Source of the DNA: an uncultured Paracoccaceae bacterium
Lineage (GTDB): Bacteria > Pseudomonadota > Alphaproteobacteria > Rhodobacterales > Rhodobacteraceae
Assembly: GCA_947498645.1 (NCBI GenBank)
Contig: CANMKS010000001.1
Span: 1,650,032-1,714,031 of the forward strand
DNA length: 64,000 nt
Direction of reading: 5' to 3'
Part shown: in pieces, positions 18,237 through 26,390 of the stretch
Layout of the letters: each line of letters opens with the position of its first letter
How positions within the stretch are numbered: the stretch's first letter is position 1
Program-made: the position numbers and the translations under genes
Notes under the pieces: generated by a model
The model's database searches: none
What the model was told of the DNA's origin: nothing
The model's input: only the letters and a program-made list of their open reading frames with translations

Positions 18237-19109
18237 TCAGCGTTTGCCGTAATACAGGCCCACAACATGTTCAGCCTGCGCAAAGAACAGCCAGCGTAGC
18301 GTCAGCACCCCTGCGATATGGCTCAGCACTGCCAATGCCGCGAGGATATGGCTAAACGGCAAAAGCAGCAGGACCACCGGCAAGACAAAGGCCAGCCCGA
18401 TGGTGATGATCCGCAGCTGATCGGCATGTTTGCGCCCTACCTGATGGATGAATTCGCGCATCAGGTAGTTGGTGCCGGTATGGGGCGGCTCAAATGCGCG
18501 CACCTTGCCGATATGGCCAAGTCCTGTAGCGCTTGCCATTGTTGTGCCGGATGCCTTGAAACGCATGTCACCGCTGCCCCAAGCAAACATCTGCAAGATG
18601 CCGCCCGCAAGCAGCAGAACTGCTGCTACTTTGACCTGACCGGCCAAGAGTGCGCCACCGCCAACAGACAGCAACAGATACATTGCCGGTGTTGTCCAAT
18701 GCCGCCAGCGGGGCACTGTTTTCATCTGGGTGTAGATCATAGATGTCGTGAACACGACACCAAGCGAGGCGAGACCGCCGATAAACCCGATCAGCCCAAG
18801 CCGTGTGCCCGCAAAGACCAGCCCGGCACCATAGATCGCCATCATGATCAGTGCGAAGACCGCGCAAACGCCCTCGCGGCTCAGCCAGCTGGTCTTCCAT
18901 TGGCTGAAGGCTTTGATCGCGCGTTCCGGGTGCCCAAGGTGAAAGGTCGAGGCGATAAGACCGCCAACCGCAAAGACATAGGCGATGGCGAACCAGACAA
19001 AAGCGCCCGTGCCAGTGGGGACAATCGCGCCCATGCCCAACCAGAACAGCAGGCCAAAGCCAAGGCCAGAGAAGGTGTTGAAAAGAATGACTGAGGCTGC
19101 GGGATGCAT
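18237..19109 (-). CDS. soeC: Sulfite dehydrogenase membrane anchor, DmsC/NrfD-like
   Basis: 290-residue polytopic membrane protein of the DmsC family, the quinone-interacting anchor of a molybdoenzyme complex. It begins MHPAASVILFNTFSGLGFG, and LGHPERAIKAFSQWKTSWLSRE matches the family's conserved cytoplasmic loop. The start overlaps the soeB stop by one base (TAATG). With SoeA and SoeB it would oxidise sulfite to sulfate at the cytoplasmic face of the membrane. DMSO-reductase-type function is the alternative by family; the taurine context favours sulfite. Confidence 0.85.
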   Translation of the reverse strand: MHPAASVILFNTFSGLGFGLLFWLGMGAIVPTGTGAFVWFAIAYVFAVGGLIASTFHLGHPERAIKAFSQWKTSWLSREGVCAVFALIMMAIYGAGLVFAGTRLGLIGFIGGLASLGVVFTTSMIYTQMKTVPRWRHWTTPAMYLLLSVGGGALLAGQVKVAAVLLLAGGILQMFAWGSGDMRFKASGTTMASATGLGHIGKVRAFEPPHTGTNYLMREFIHQVGRKHADQLRIITIGLAFVLPVVLLLLPFSHILAALAVLSHIAGVLTLRWLFFAQAEHVVGLYYGKR

Positions 19110-19870
19110 TATTTCGCTCCTCCGGGTAAGGCGGACAAGGCTTTGTCAAGCCAACCGACAAAGCCTTTGCCGTCGCTTGCGATCGGTTCAAGGTATGGTG
19201 CCAGCACGTCGAATTCCGGCATTTCATCCTTGGGACGTGGTGGCAGATATTTGTTGACGGGTTTGGTGCCTTGTTCGGGCATCAGATCAAAGCCACCCCG
19301 TTCGGCGACCAGTTTGGAGACATCGCTGTTTTCGTCCCCCAGATCGCCAAAATGCCGCGCACCTGCGGGGCATGTCCGCACGCAGGCGGGCTGGCGGTCT
19401 TCTTCGGGCAGGTTTTCGTTATAGATGCGATCGACGCAAAGGGTACATTTCTTCATCACCCCTTCTTTGGCGTCCAATTCGCGCGCGCCATAGGGGCAGG
19501 CCCAGGCGCAAAGACCACAACCGATGCAGTCACTTTCATTGACCAGAACGATCCCGTCCTCGGCGCGTTTGTAGCTTGCCCCGGTTGGGCAGACGGTGAC
19601 GCATGGCGCGTCTTCGCAATGCAGGCAGGATTTGGGGAAGTGGATCAGTTGTGCTGCGCCTTGGTCTGGCTGCACCTCGTAAGAGTGGACCCGGTTCAGA
19701 AAGGTGCCTGACGGGTTAGCCCCATAGGCCTGTTGATCCGACAGCGGCGCGCCATAGTTTTCGGTGTTCCAGCCCTTGCAGGAGATCACGCAGGCATGAC
19801 AGCCAACGCAGGTGTCCAGATCAATGACCAGCCCCAGTTTCTTGGCGGATGGCGGTGGCAGTTGGGTCAT
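19109..19870 (-). CDS. soeB: Sulfite dehydrogenase iron-sulfur subunit
   Basis: 253-residue ferredoxin-like electron-transfer subunit with four cysteine clusters: CVGCHACVISCK, CLHCEDAPCVTVCPTG, CIGCGLCAWACPYG and CTLCVDRIY...CVRTCP. This is the usual four [4Fe-4S] arrangement of DmsB/SoeB proteins that link the molybdenum subunit to the membrane anchor. ATG 19870 overlaps the stop of the preceding 59-codon gene. Confidence 0.9.
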   Translation of the reverse strand: MTQLPPPSAKKLGLVIDLDTCVGCHACVISCKGWNTENYGAPLSDQQAYGANPSGTFLNRVHSYEVQPDQGAAQLIHFPKSCLHCEDAPCVTVCPTGASYKRAEDGIVLVNESDCIGCGLCAWACPYGARELDAKEGVMKKCTLCVDRIYNENLPEEDRQPACVRTCPAGARHFGDLGDENSDVSKLVAERGGFDLMPEQGTKPVNKYLPPRPKDEMPEFDVLAPYLEPIASDGKGFVGWLDKALSALPGGAK

Positions 19871-20046
19871 AGCGCTGCCCTTTCTTGAAATGCCGGAGCC
19901 TCCGGCGAGAGTTTATTTGGCAAGATAACGAGGCTGGTATCAGTTCCAGCCTTTCGGCTGTCCCATGTGGCGATATACCAGACGAAACTGCCGACGGTCA
20001 GCGTCAGGAACGCCGCGATGAGCAGGAGCACTTGGAGGTTGGTCAT
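19867..20046 (-). CDS. 59-residue single-pass membrane protein inside the soe operon
   Basis: Starts MTNLQVLLLIAAFLTLTVGS with one membrane helix (about residues 4-26), then a polar tail of about 33 residues ending FQERAAL. ATG 20046 overlaps the soeA stop (ATGA) and its own stop overlaps the soeB start (ATGA), so it is translationally coupled on both sides. I do not recognise a family. Possible roles are a small accessory or assembly subunit of the sulfite dehydrogenase. The coupling makes it very likely to be a real gene. Confidence 0.8.
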   Translation of the reverse strand: MTNLQVLLLIAAFLTLTVGSFVWYIATWDSRKAGTDTSLVILPNKLSPEAPAFQERAAL

Positions 20047-22868
20047 TTGCCCACTTTCCACTCTAGCTCGCTCGGCCCTTTGCCCACAGGTGACTTGATC
20101 GCAGGCATGGCGGGTTGTGCTTCGTTTGGCACGGCGGATTTTTCGATCTTCACCCGCAGGTCGAACCATGCAGCCTGGCCAGTGACCGGGTCAGAGTTCG
20201 CCCAGCGCAGACCGTCGCCTTTGGGCGGCAGCAATTCGTGGATCAGGTGGTTCAGCAAGAAACCTTTTGTCGCTTCGGTTGCCCCTTCATCCAGCGCCCA
20301 GGCGCCCTTGCGTTTGCCGATGGCATTCCATGTCCAGACGGTGTTCGCGTTCAGCGATGCCTGATGTGCAACCGGCACCACGATAGAGCCGTGGGCAGAG
20401 CTGACCTTGGCCCAGTCACCTTCTGCAAAGCCATTCGCCTCCCAGATTTTGGTTGGCACATAAAGGGGATTATGCCCGTGGATTTGCCGCAGCCAAGCAT
20501 TCTGCGTGCCCCAGGAATGATACATCGCCATGGGCCGTTGGGTCAGCGCATGGACGGGGTATGTGTCAAGATCAACCTGATCATCCTCAAGCGCACCATA
20601 CCAGATCGGCAACGGGTCCATCGTGACCTTCAGCCGTTCGCGCAGGTGTTCGGGCGGTTGTCGCTCGCCGATACCTTCGGCGGCCGCCTGAAACTTGCGC
20701 AGCGGTTCGACATAAAGCTGGAAGATGTAGGGCTGGACGGCATCATAAAAGCCCATCTTCACCGCCCAGTCCTGATATTCGGCGTTGAACGGTTTGTAGT
20801 AGGCGGCGTTTTCAGGCACGTGTTCCAGCCAGAACCCACCATTGTCGATGTAGTTCTGGATTTGGTCCGGGTTCACGTCACCGCGCCCTTTGCCAGACCC
20901 ATCCGCGTTGCGGAAACCCGCCAGCGGGCCAACGCCCGGACGGCGGATGTGGTTGGTGATATAGTCGGCGTAGCCCTGATACTTCTGGCTGCCATCTTCA
21001 TTGACGAAACCCGGCATGCCAAGGCGTGCGCCCAGATCACACAGCACCGATTGGAAGCCACGCACATCGCGGTCGGGTTCAACCACGGGCCAGCGGATCG
21101 CGTCGGCCACGCCGTCCGCCTCGCAAATCGGACGGTCGAGCAGCGAGATACAGTCGTGCCGCTCCAGATATGTGGTGTCAGGGAGGATCAAGTCGGCATA
21201 GGCCACCATTTCCGATGAATAGGCGTCAGAGTAGATGATATGCGGGATCACATAGTCGCCGTTTTCGTCCTTGTCCGTCAGCATCCTGGTGACGCCGCCG
21301 GTGTTCATCGACGAATTCCACGACATATTTGCCATATACATAAACAGGGTGTCGATCTTGTAGGGATCCCCCGCATGGGCGTTGGAAATCACCATATGCA
21401 TCAGCCCGTGGGCAGACATCGGGTTATCCCATGTGTAGGCCTTGTCGATCCGCTTGGGGCTGCCGTCGTCGTGCAGCAGCAGGTCTTCGGGGCCATGGGT
21501 ATAGCCAAGGTGCGGGCCATCAAGTGCGGCACCCGGTGTCACCTTGCCGTGTGGTTTGGGGTGGGCCGTCGCGGGTTTGGGGTAGGGCGGTTTAAAGCGC
21601 ATACCGCCGGGCACCTCAACCGAGCCCAGGATGATTTGCAGCACATGCAGCGCGCGACAGGTCTGAAACCCGTTTGAATGCGCTGAGATGCCGCGCATCG
21701 CGTGGAAACTGACCGGGCGGCCGATCATTTTGTCATGTTTCTTGCCACGGAAATCGGTCCATGGGCGGTCCAGCTCAATCGCTTCGTCAAAGGCGACGCG
21801 GGCCAGGTCGGCGGCCAATGCGCGAATACGCTCGGCTGGAATGCCGCAGCGCTCTGCGACAGCCTCGGGTGCGTATTCATCTGACAGATAGCGGTCTGCC
21901 ATCAGGTGAAAGACGGGGCGGTGAGAGATCCCTTTGGCGCGGTATGTGCCAGCCAGATCGGGATCGACCCCTTTGCCGTTCCACGCCGCCAGTTGGCCGG
22001 TGTTGCGGTCGATGACCTGTGGCTGGCCGTCTTTGTCGCGCAGGAACAGGCCGTATTGGTCGGACTTGGGGTCTTGGTTAATCAGGACAGATGCGTTGGT
22101 GAAGCGGGCCAGATAGTCCAGATCGACCTTGCCCGCCTTCATCAGGCAGTGGACCATCGCAAGGATGAACAACCCGTCGGTGCCGGGGGTGATGCCCACC
22201 CAATCATCGGCAACGGCATTATAGCCTGTGCGGATCGGGTTGACCCCGACCATGCGCGCGCCGCGTTTCTTGAGCTTGCCGATGCCCATCTTGATGGGAT
22301 TGCTGTCGTGATCTTCTGCAACACCAAACAGCATGAACAGTTTCGTGTGATCCCAGTCGGGCTGGCCAAATTCCCAGAACGCGCCGCCCATCGTGTAGAT
22401 GCCGGCGGCGGCCATGTTGACCGAACAGAACCCGCCATGAGCGGCAAAGTTCGGGGTGCCGAACCCCTGCGCCCAGAAACCGGTGAAAGACTGCGACTGA
22501 TCGCGACCTGTAAAGAACGCCAGTTTCTCAGGATTGTTCTCGCGGATCGGCTTGAGCCAATCTGTCGCCATGGTCAGCGCTTCTTCCCATGAGATTTCTT
22601 CAAACTCACCCGACCCGCGCGGGCCCACGCGTTTCAACGGGGCTCGTAGCCGCGATGGGGCGTTGTGCTGCATGATGCCCGCTGACCCTTTGGCGCACAG
22701 CACCCCCTGATTGACCGGGTGATCCTTGTTGCCTTCGATATAGGCAACCTTGCCATCTTTCATATGCACGTTGATCCCGCAGCGGCAGGCACACATATAG
22801 CAAGTCGTCTTGCGCACCTCGTCTGATACGGCGGGCGAAGTATCCAGTTGTGGCTGATCCAAAGACAT
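20043..22868 (-). CDS. soeA: Sulfite dehydrogenase molybdopterin subunit
   Basis: 941-residue molybdopterin oxidoreductase. The N-terminal [4Fe-4S] motif has Cys23, Cys26, Cys30 and Cys58 (CYMCACRCG...VLCAKG), followed by the bis-MGD-binding catalytic domains and the C-terminal molydopterin-dinucleotide-binding domain (ALTQRPMAMYHSWGTQN). No twin-arginine signal, consistent with the cytoplasmic SoeA type. ATG 22868 was chosen because it has AAAGG upstream and the family begins just before the cysteine motif; a 66-codon extension is rejected. It lies 11 nt after a TauE-type exporter gene. Confidence 0.88.
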   Translation of the reverse strand: MSLDQPQLDTSPAVSDEVRKTTCYMCACRCGINVHMKDGKVAYIEGNKDHPVNQGVLCAKGSAGIMQHNAPSRLRAPLKRVGPRGSGEFEEISWEEALTMATDWLKPIRENNPEKLAFFTGRDQSQSFTGFWAQGFGTPNFAAHGGFCSVNMAAAGIYTMGGAFWEFGQPDWDHTKLFMLFGVAEDHDSNPIKMGIGKLKKRGARMVGVNPIRTGYNAVADDWVGITPGTDGLFILAMVHCLMKAGKVDLDYLARFTNASVLINQDPKSDQYGLFLRDKDGQPQVIDRNTGQLAAWNGKGVDPDLAGTYRAKGISHRPVFHLMADRYLSDEYAPEAVAERCGIPAERIRALAADLARVAFDEAIELDRPWTDFRGKKHDKMIGRPVSFHAMRGISAHSNGFQTCRALHVLQIILGSVEVPGGMRFKPPYPKPATAHPKPHGKVTPGAALDGPHLGYTHGPEDLLLHDDGSPKRIDKAYTWDNPMSAHGLMHMVISNAHAGDPYKIDTLFMYMANMSWNSSMNTGGVTRMLTDKDENGDYVIPHIIYSDAYSSEMVAYADLILPDTTYLERHDCISLLDRPICEADGVADAIRWPVVEPDRDVRGFQSVLCDLGARLGMPGFVNEDGSQKYQGYADYITNHIRRPGVGPLAGFRNADGSGKGRGDVNPDQIQNYIDNGGFWLEHVPENAAYYKPFNAEYQDWAVKMGFYDAVQPYIFQLYVEPLRKFQAAAEGIGERQPPEHLRERLKVTMDPLPIWYGALEDDQVDLDTYPVHALTQRPMAMYHSWGTQNAWLRQIHGHNPLYVPTKIWEANGFAEGDWAKVSSAHGSIVVPVAHQASLNANTVWTWNAIGKRKGAWALDEGATEATKGFLLNHLIHELLPPKGDGLRWANSDPVTGQAAWFDLRVKIEKSAVPNEAQPAMPAIKSPVGKGPSELEWKVGK

Positions 22869-22879
22869 GAGCGAACCTT

Positions 22880-23644
22880 TCAAACGATTTGCGTGCGGAC
22901 GAGGGCGGCACCGGCCAATGCGCAAAGCAGTGACAGGCAGAAGGGGCGATAGTAGGGGGCAAGACGTGGTGTGAACAGACGCTGGCCCAGAATCACACCG
23001 ATTGCTGCCGGGATGGCAAGGCTGAGCCCGCGCGCGGCGCCTGTGCTGTTCATGACACCAAACCATAGCAATGTGATCATCGACGTCAGCGCCCCCAGAA
23101 ACAAGAATAACACCAATGCGGCCCGCATTTTTGCGGCAGGGGCATCTTGCGACAGCACATAGAGCGCGATCACCATGCCGCCGACATGTGCCAGACCGGT
23201 GACGACGCCCGCCGCAAAGCCGGACCCATATAGCCCCGGTTTTGTTGCAAGAAACGGCATACGCACCTTGGCAAGCTGCGTGGCGGCCAGCACGATGATC
23301 AGCGTCAGGACGATCAACTTGCTAGCCGAAACCGAGATCGACGTAGTCAGCCAAAGCCCGAACGGCACGCCGATCGTCGATCCGATAACAAGGCCCAGCA
23401 CGACACCGCGATCCGCCTCTTTCCAGCCGCCCCGCGCCATCAGGACAGAGGCCGTCATCTCCAGCCACCAGCAGATCGGGATCAACTGCACCGGCGGCAG
23501 GATCAGCACGGCGGTCGCCATGACAACCGCTGACAGCGCAAAGCCGGAAAACCCGCGCACAATGCCCGCGACCAGCACGATACCAGTCAGAATTGCAAAC
23601 TCTTGCGTGGTCAGATCTGTCCATGTCAGCAGAGTGTCAAACAT
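22880..23644 (-). CDS. tauE: TauE/SafE-family sulfite/organosulfonate exporter (copy 1)
   Basis: 254-residue membrane protein with the duplicated TauE/SafE motif pattern, including GIVRGFSGFALSAVVMA near the N-terminus and GLAHVGGMVIALYVL in the second half. Proteins of this family are proposed to export sulfite or related anions made during sulfonate breakdown. Its stop is 11 nt before soeA and its start abuts the ackA stop. A second family member lies at 25.6-26.4 kb; which anion each carries is unknown. Confidence 0.85.
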   Translation of the reverse strand: MFDTLLTWTDLTTQEFAILTGIVLVAGIVRGFSGFALSAVVMATAVLILPPVQLIPICWWLEMTASVLMARGGWKEADRGVVLGLVIGSTIGVPFGLWLTTSISVSASKLIVLTLIIVLAATQLAKVRMPFLATKPGLYGSGFAAGVVTGLAHVGGMVIALYVLSQDAPAAKMRAALVLFLFLGALTSMITLLWFGVMNSTGAARGLSLAIPAAIGVILGQRLFTPRLAPYYRPFCLSLLCALAGAALVRTQIV

Positions 23645-24709
23645 TCATCGCCCCTCTTTGATCAGGGCCAGGGCGTCGCGCGCGATCTGCTTTTCTTCAT
23701 CCGCTGCGATGACATGTATCGGGACGTCGCCAAAGCAGGACAGGTAGCCCATGATCTTGTCGCGGATCGCTTGTGCATTTTCACCTATGCCGCCGGTAAA
23801 GGCCACCGCATCCAACCCGCCCATGGCGACAATTGCAGACCCTGCATGCCGCGCGGCCCAATAACAAAAGTGATCAACCGCAAAACGGGCGGCGTCATCG
23901 TCGCGTTCAAGCAACGTCTTCATGTTGTTGTCGCCAGCGAGCGCCTTTAGTCCAGCGTTCTTGTTCAGCATCCGGTCGGTTTCGTCCTCACCCAATGCCT
24001 TGGATATGCGCAACACCGCCGCCCCGTCGATATCGCCCGGCCGCGTGCCCATGGTCAGACCCGACAGGGGCGAATACCCCATGGATGTTGCAATGGACCG
24101 GCCTTGGTGGATGGCGCAAAGGCTTGCCCCATTGCCCAGATGCAGCGCCAGCAATCGCTTTGGCAGGGCATCGCCGAATTCGGCCACCATGTTCGCATAA
24201 GACAGCCCATGAAACCCATAGCGGCGAATGCCCGCGTCGTGGTGGGTTTGGGGGATGGCATAGCGGGTGGCGACGTCGGGATTGGTGGCGTGGAACGCGG
24301 TTCCAAAGCTGCAATATTGCGGCAGGTCCGGCGCCATCGCCTGCAATGCGTAGATGCCCGCCAAGTTATTGGGATTATGCAGCGGTGCCAGCGGCACGAC
24401 GCTTTCTATTGTCGCGATGACGGGTGGGGTCAGGCGGGCGGGCGCGGTCAGGACGGCCCCACCATGCACGATGCGGTGGGCCGCCGCGGTAAAGCCTGTG
24501 ATGGGAAAGCCCGCCTTGTCCAAGGCGGCGATCATCAGGTCAAGCGCTTGCGCATGATTGCGTGTTTCGACGTCCTGGGTGTTCTCACCCAGTTGCAGTT
24601 GCCCAAGGGTACCAAGGTTCGTCACGCGCCCGGCAATCAACGGGGCGAGGGTGTCGTCAAACACCTCGATCTTCAGCGATGAAGATCCAGCGTTCAGAAT
24701 CAGGATCAC
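23645..24709 (-). CDS. ackA: Acetate kinase
   Basis: 354-residue acetate/propionate kinase; makes ATP and acetate from acetyl phosphate. Motifs: ILNAGSSSLK at the N-terminus, HRIVHGG, FGTAFHAT, RRYGFHGLSY, HLGNGAS and TGGIGEN. It is about 45 residues shorter than the usual 400 but keeps every core motif. The start overlaps the pta stop by 4 nt. In this operon it would give substrate-level ATP from the acetyl phosphate produced by Xsc. Confidence 0.93.
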   Translation of the reverse strand: MILILNAGSSSLKIEVFDDTLAPLIAGRVTNLGTLGQLQLGENTQDVETRNHAQALDLMIAALDKAGFPITGFTAAAHRIVHGGAVLTAPARLTPPVIATIESVVPLAPLHNPNNLAGIYALQAMAPDLPQYCSFGTAFHATNPDVATRYAIPQTHHDAGIRRYGFHGLSYANMVAEFGDALPKRLLALHLGNGASLCAIHQGRSIATSMGYSPLSGLTMGTRPGDIDGAAVLRISKALGEDETDRMLNKNAGLKALAGDNNMKTLLERDDDAARFAVDHFCYWAARHAGSAIVAMGGLDAVAFTGGIGENAQAIRDKIMGYLSCFGDVPIHVIAADEEKQIARDALALIKEGR

Positions 24710-25641
24710 CGGGGCAGACCGCAGCTAATTGCGGCCAATGCGGCAGATGCAATGCGGGCCGCAGGCGGATCGGCGCGGGATGTCAGCAGGATCGGCACCT
24801 TGGCCCCGGTCACAACGCCAGCCGCACAGCCCCCGGTCAGGTAGACGAATGCTTTGAACAGGGCGTTGCCTGATACGATATCCGGCACGATGATGGCGTC
24901 TGCCTGACCCGCGACCGGATCATCGGTCAGCTTTTTGGTGGCGACTGCTTTGGGCGAGATGATCAGGTCGAGCGCCAGCGGGCCGGATACATCAATACCC
25001 TCCACATTCGCCTTGGCCCACTCGGCCAGCGCCTTGCCATCCATAGAGGATGGCACGGAGGGGATCGCGCTTTCGGTGGCCGAAAGGATCGCGATCTTGG
25101 GACGGTCATTGCCCAGTTTGTTCAGCAGTTTCCTGACCTCGACAATTGCAGATTGCCGCGTCGTCAGATCAGGCGAGACGTTCACGGCTGCGTCCGAAAT
25201 CAGGATTGGCTTGCCGCCATCGGGGTGGGAAATATGGAAGATATGCACGAAACGCGCGCCGGTACGCAGGCCCGCATCGCGGCTGACCGCGGATTTCATG
25301 AAAACGTCGGTGTGCAACTGACCTTTCATCAGCACGTCCGCCTCACCTGCACCACACAGCGCGGCGGCGGTCTTGCCTGCCTCCTCTTCGCCTGTGGTGT
25401 CGTGCAAGGCATAGCCTGAAATATCCCAGTCCAGTTTGGCAGCCTCGGCGCGGATCATATCCGCCTCGCCCACAAAAACGGGGGTCATGATGCCGGCTTT
25501 GGTTGCGTCCTCAGCGGCTTCCATTGGCAAGGGGGCCCCTGCGCGGGCAATGGCCACGCGGGGCGGGCCAAACCCTTGGGCGCGGGCGATCAGGTCGGCA
25601 GGCGCTGTGGCCTCGCGGAGGGATAGAAACGGAGAACTCAT
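24706..25641 (-). CDS. pta: Phosphate acetyltransferase (PTA/PTB family)
   Basis: 311-residue enzyme that converts acetyl phosphate plus CoA into acetyl-CoA. It matches the short Pta form: DVLMKGQLHT, ISDAAVNVSPDLTTR, ILSATES and ADAIIVPDIVSGN. The start follows a TauE-type gene by 1 nt and its stop overlaps ackA. Pta beside Xsc is a recurring arrangement in taurine degraders, where it channels acetyl phosphate into central metabolism. Phosphate butyryltransferase is the family alternative. Confidence 0.9.
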   Translation of the reverse strand: MSSPFLSLREATAPADLIARAQGFGPPRVAIARAGAPLPMEAAEDATKAGIMTPVFVGEADMIRAEAAKLDWDISGYALHDTTGEEEAGKTAAALCGAGEADVLMKGQLHTDVFMKSAVSRDAGLRTGARFVHIFHISHPDGGKPILISDAAVNVSPDLTTRQSAIVEVRKLLNKLGNDRPKIAILSATESAIPSVPSSMDGKALAEWAKANVEGIDVSGPLALDLIISPKAVATKKLTDDPVAGQADAIIVPDIVSGNALFKAFVYLTGGCAAGVVTGAKVPILLTSRADPPAARIASAALAAISCGLPR

Positions 25642-25642
25642 C

Positions 25643-26389
25643 TTACAGACCTTTCGTTGCGCGCAGCAGTCCCAGAACGGACAGCGCCAATAGCAGCATC
25701 ACCGCAAAGCGCCGGAATGTCGAAGGGGAAGCGGCCAGAAACTGACGCCCGCCCAGCATGACGCCGACGCCGAGGATCGGAAACGCCATTGCGATGCCTA
25801 TTGCTGTGTCCCATGTCACCAATCCCCCGGCCCAAAGTAAAGGCAGCGTGATCATGTCCAGCCCGGTCAGATAGACGATCATCGTGGCACGGAAAACTGC
25901 CGCCTCGATTGGTTGGGCCGACATAAAGGCGGCCACGGGCAATCCGCCGATCCCTGCGCTGTTGCACATGCCTGAAATGATGCCGACACCGCCGTGACCC
26001 GCCGGACCGATCCGGCGTTGCAAGGTCCAGCCGGACAGCAGCACCAACGACAGCAGCAGAATGATGGCCGAGATCACAACGCGCACCGTGCCTTCGCCCA
26101 CCGACAATATGAACGAAACCGAAAGCGGCAGCGCAATCGCTGCCCCCACCAGCAGCCACAAAACCCGACGCCAGTCCACATGACCACGAATGCCACGGGC
26201 CTGAAAGACGGTCATCAACATTTCGCATGCAAACACGACCGGGATCAGAGGAAGCGGGTTCGTCAGAAGGGCCGCAAAGGCGATAAAGATCGCCGAAAAC
26301 CCAAAACCCGAATAACCCCGGACGAAAGCGGCCCCCAGCAAAGCAAATGCAAGGGCCGCCGCCGTGCCAGGGCCAAGGTCGAATGGCAA
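25643..26389 (-). CDS. TauE/SafE-family sulfite/organosulfonate exporter (copy 2)
   Basis: 248-residue polytopic membrane protein. The motif FVRGYSGFGFSAIFIAFAA parallels copy 1 (22880-23644), and ISGMCNSAGIGGLPVAAFM is the second-half repeat. The gap to xsc is only 1 nt, so it is co-transcribed. Two members in one operon suggest different substrates or a direct role of one in sulfite and the other in sulfoacetate or acetate export; sequence alone does not decide. Confidence 0.83.
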   Translation of the reverse strand: MPFDLGPGTAAALAFALLGAAFVRGYSGFGFSAIFIAFAALLTNPLPLIPVVFACEMLMTVFQARGIRGHVDWRRVLWLLVGAAIALPLSVSFILSVGEGTVRVVISAIILLLSLVLLSGWTLQRRIGPAGHGGVGIISGMCNSAGIGGLPVAAFMSAQPIEAAVFRATMIVYLTGLDMITLPLLWAGGLVTWDTAIGIAMAFPILGVGVMLGGRQFLAASPSTFRRFAVMLLLALSVLGLLRATKGL

Positions 26390-26390
26390 C

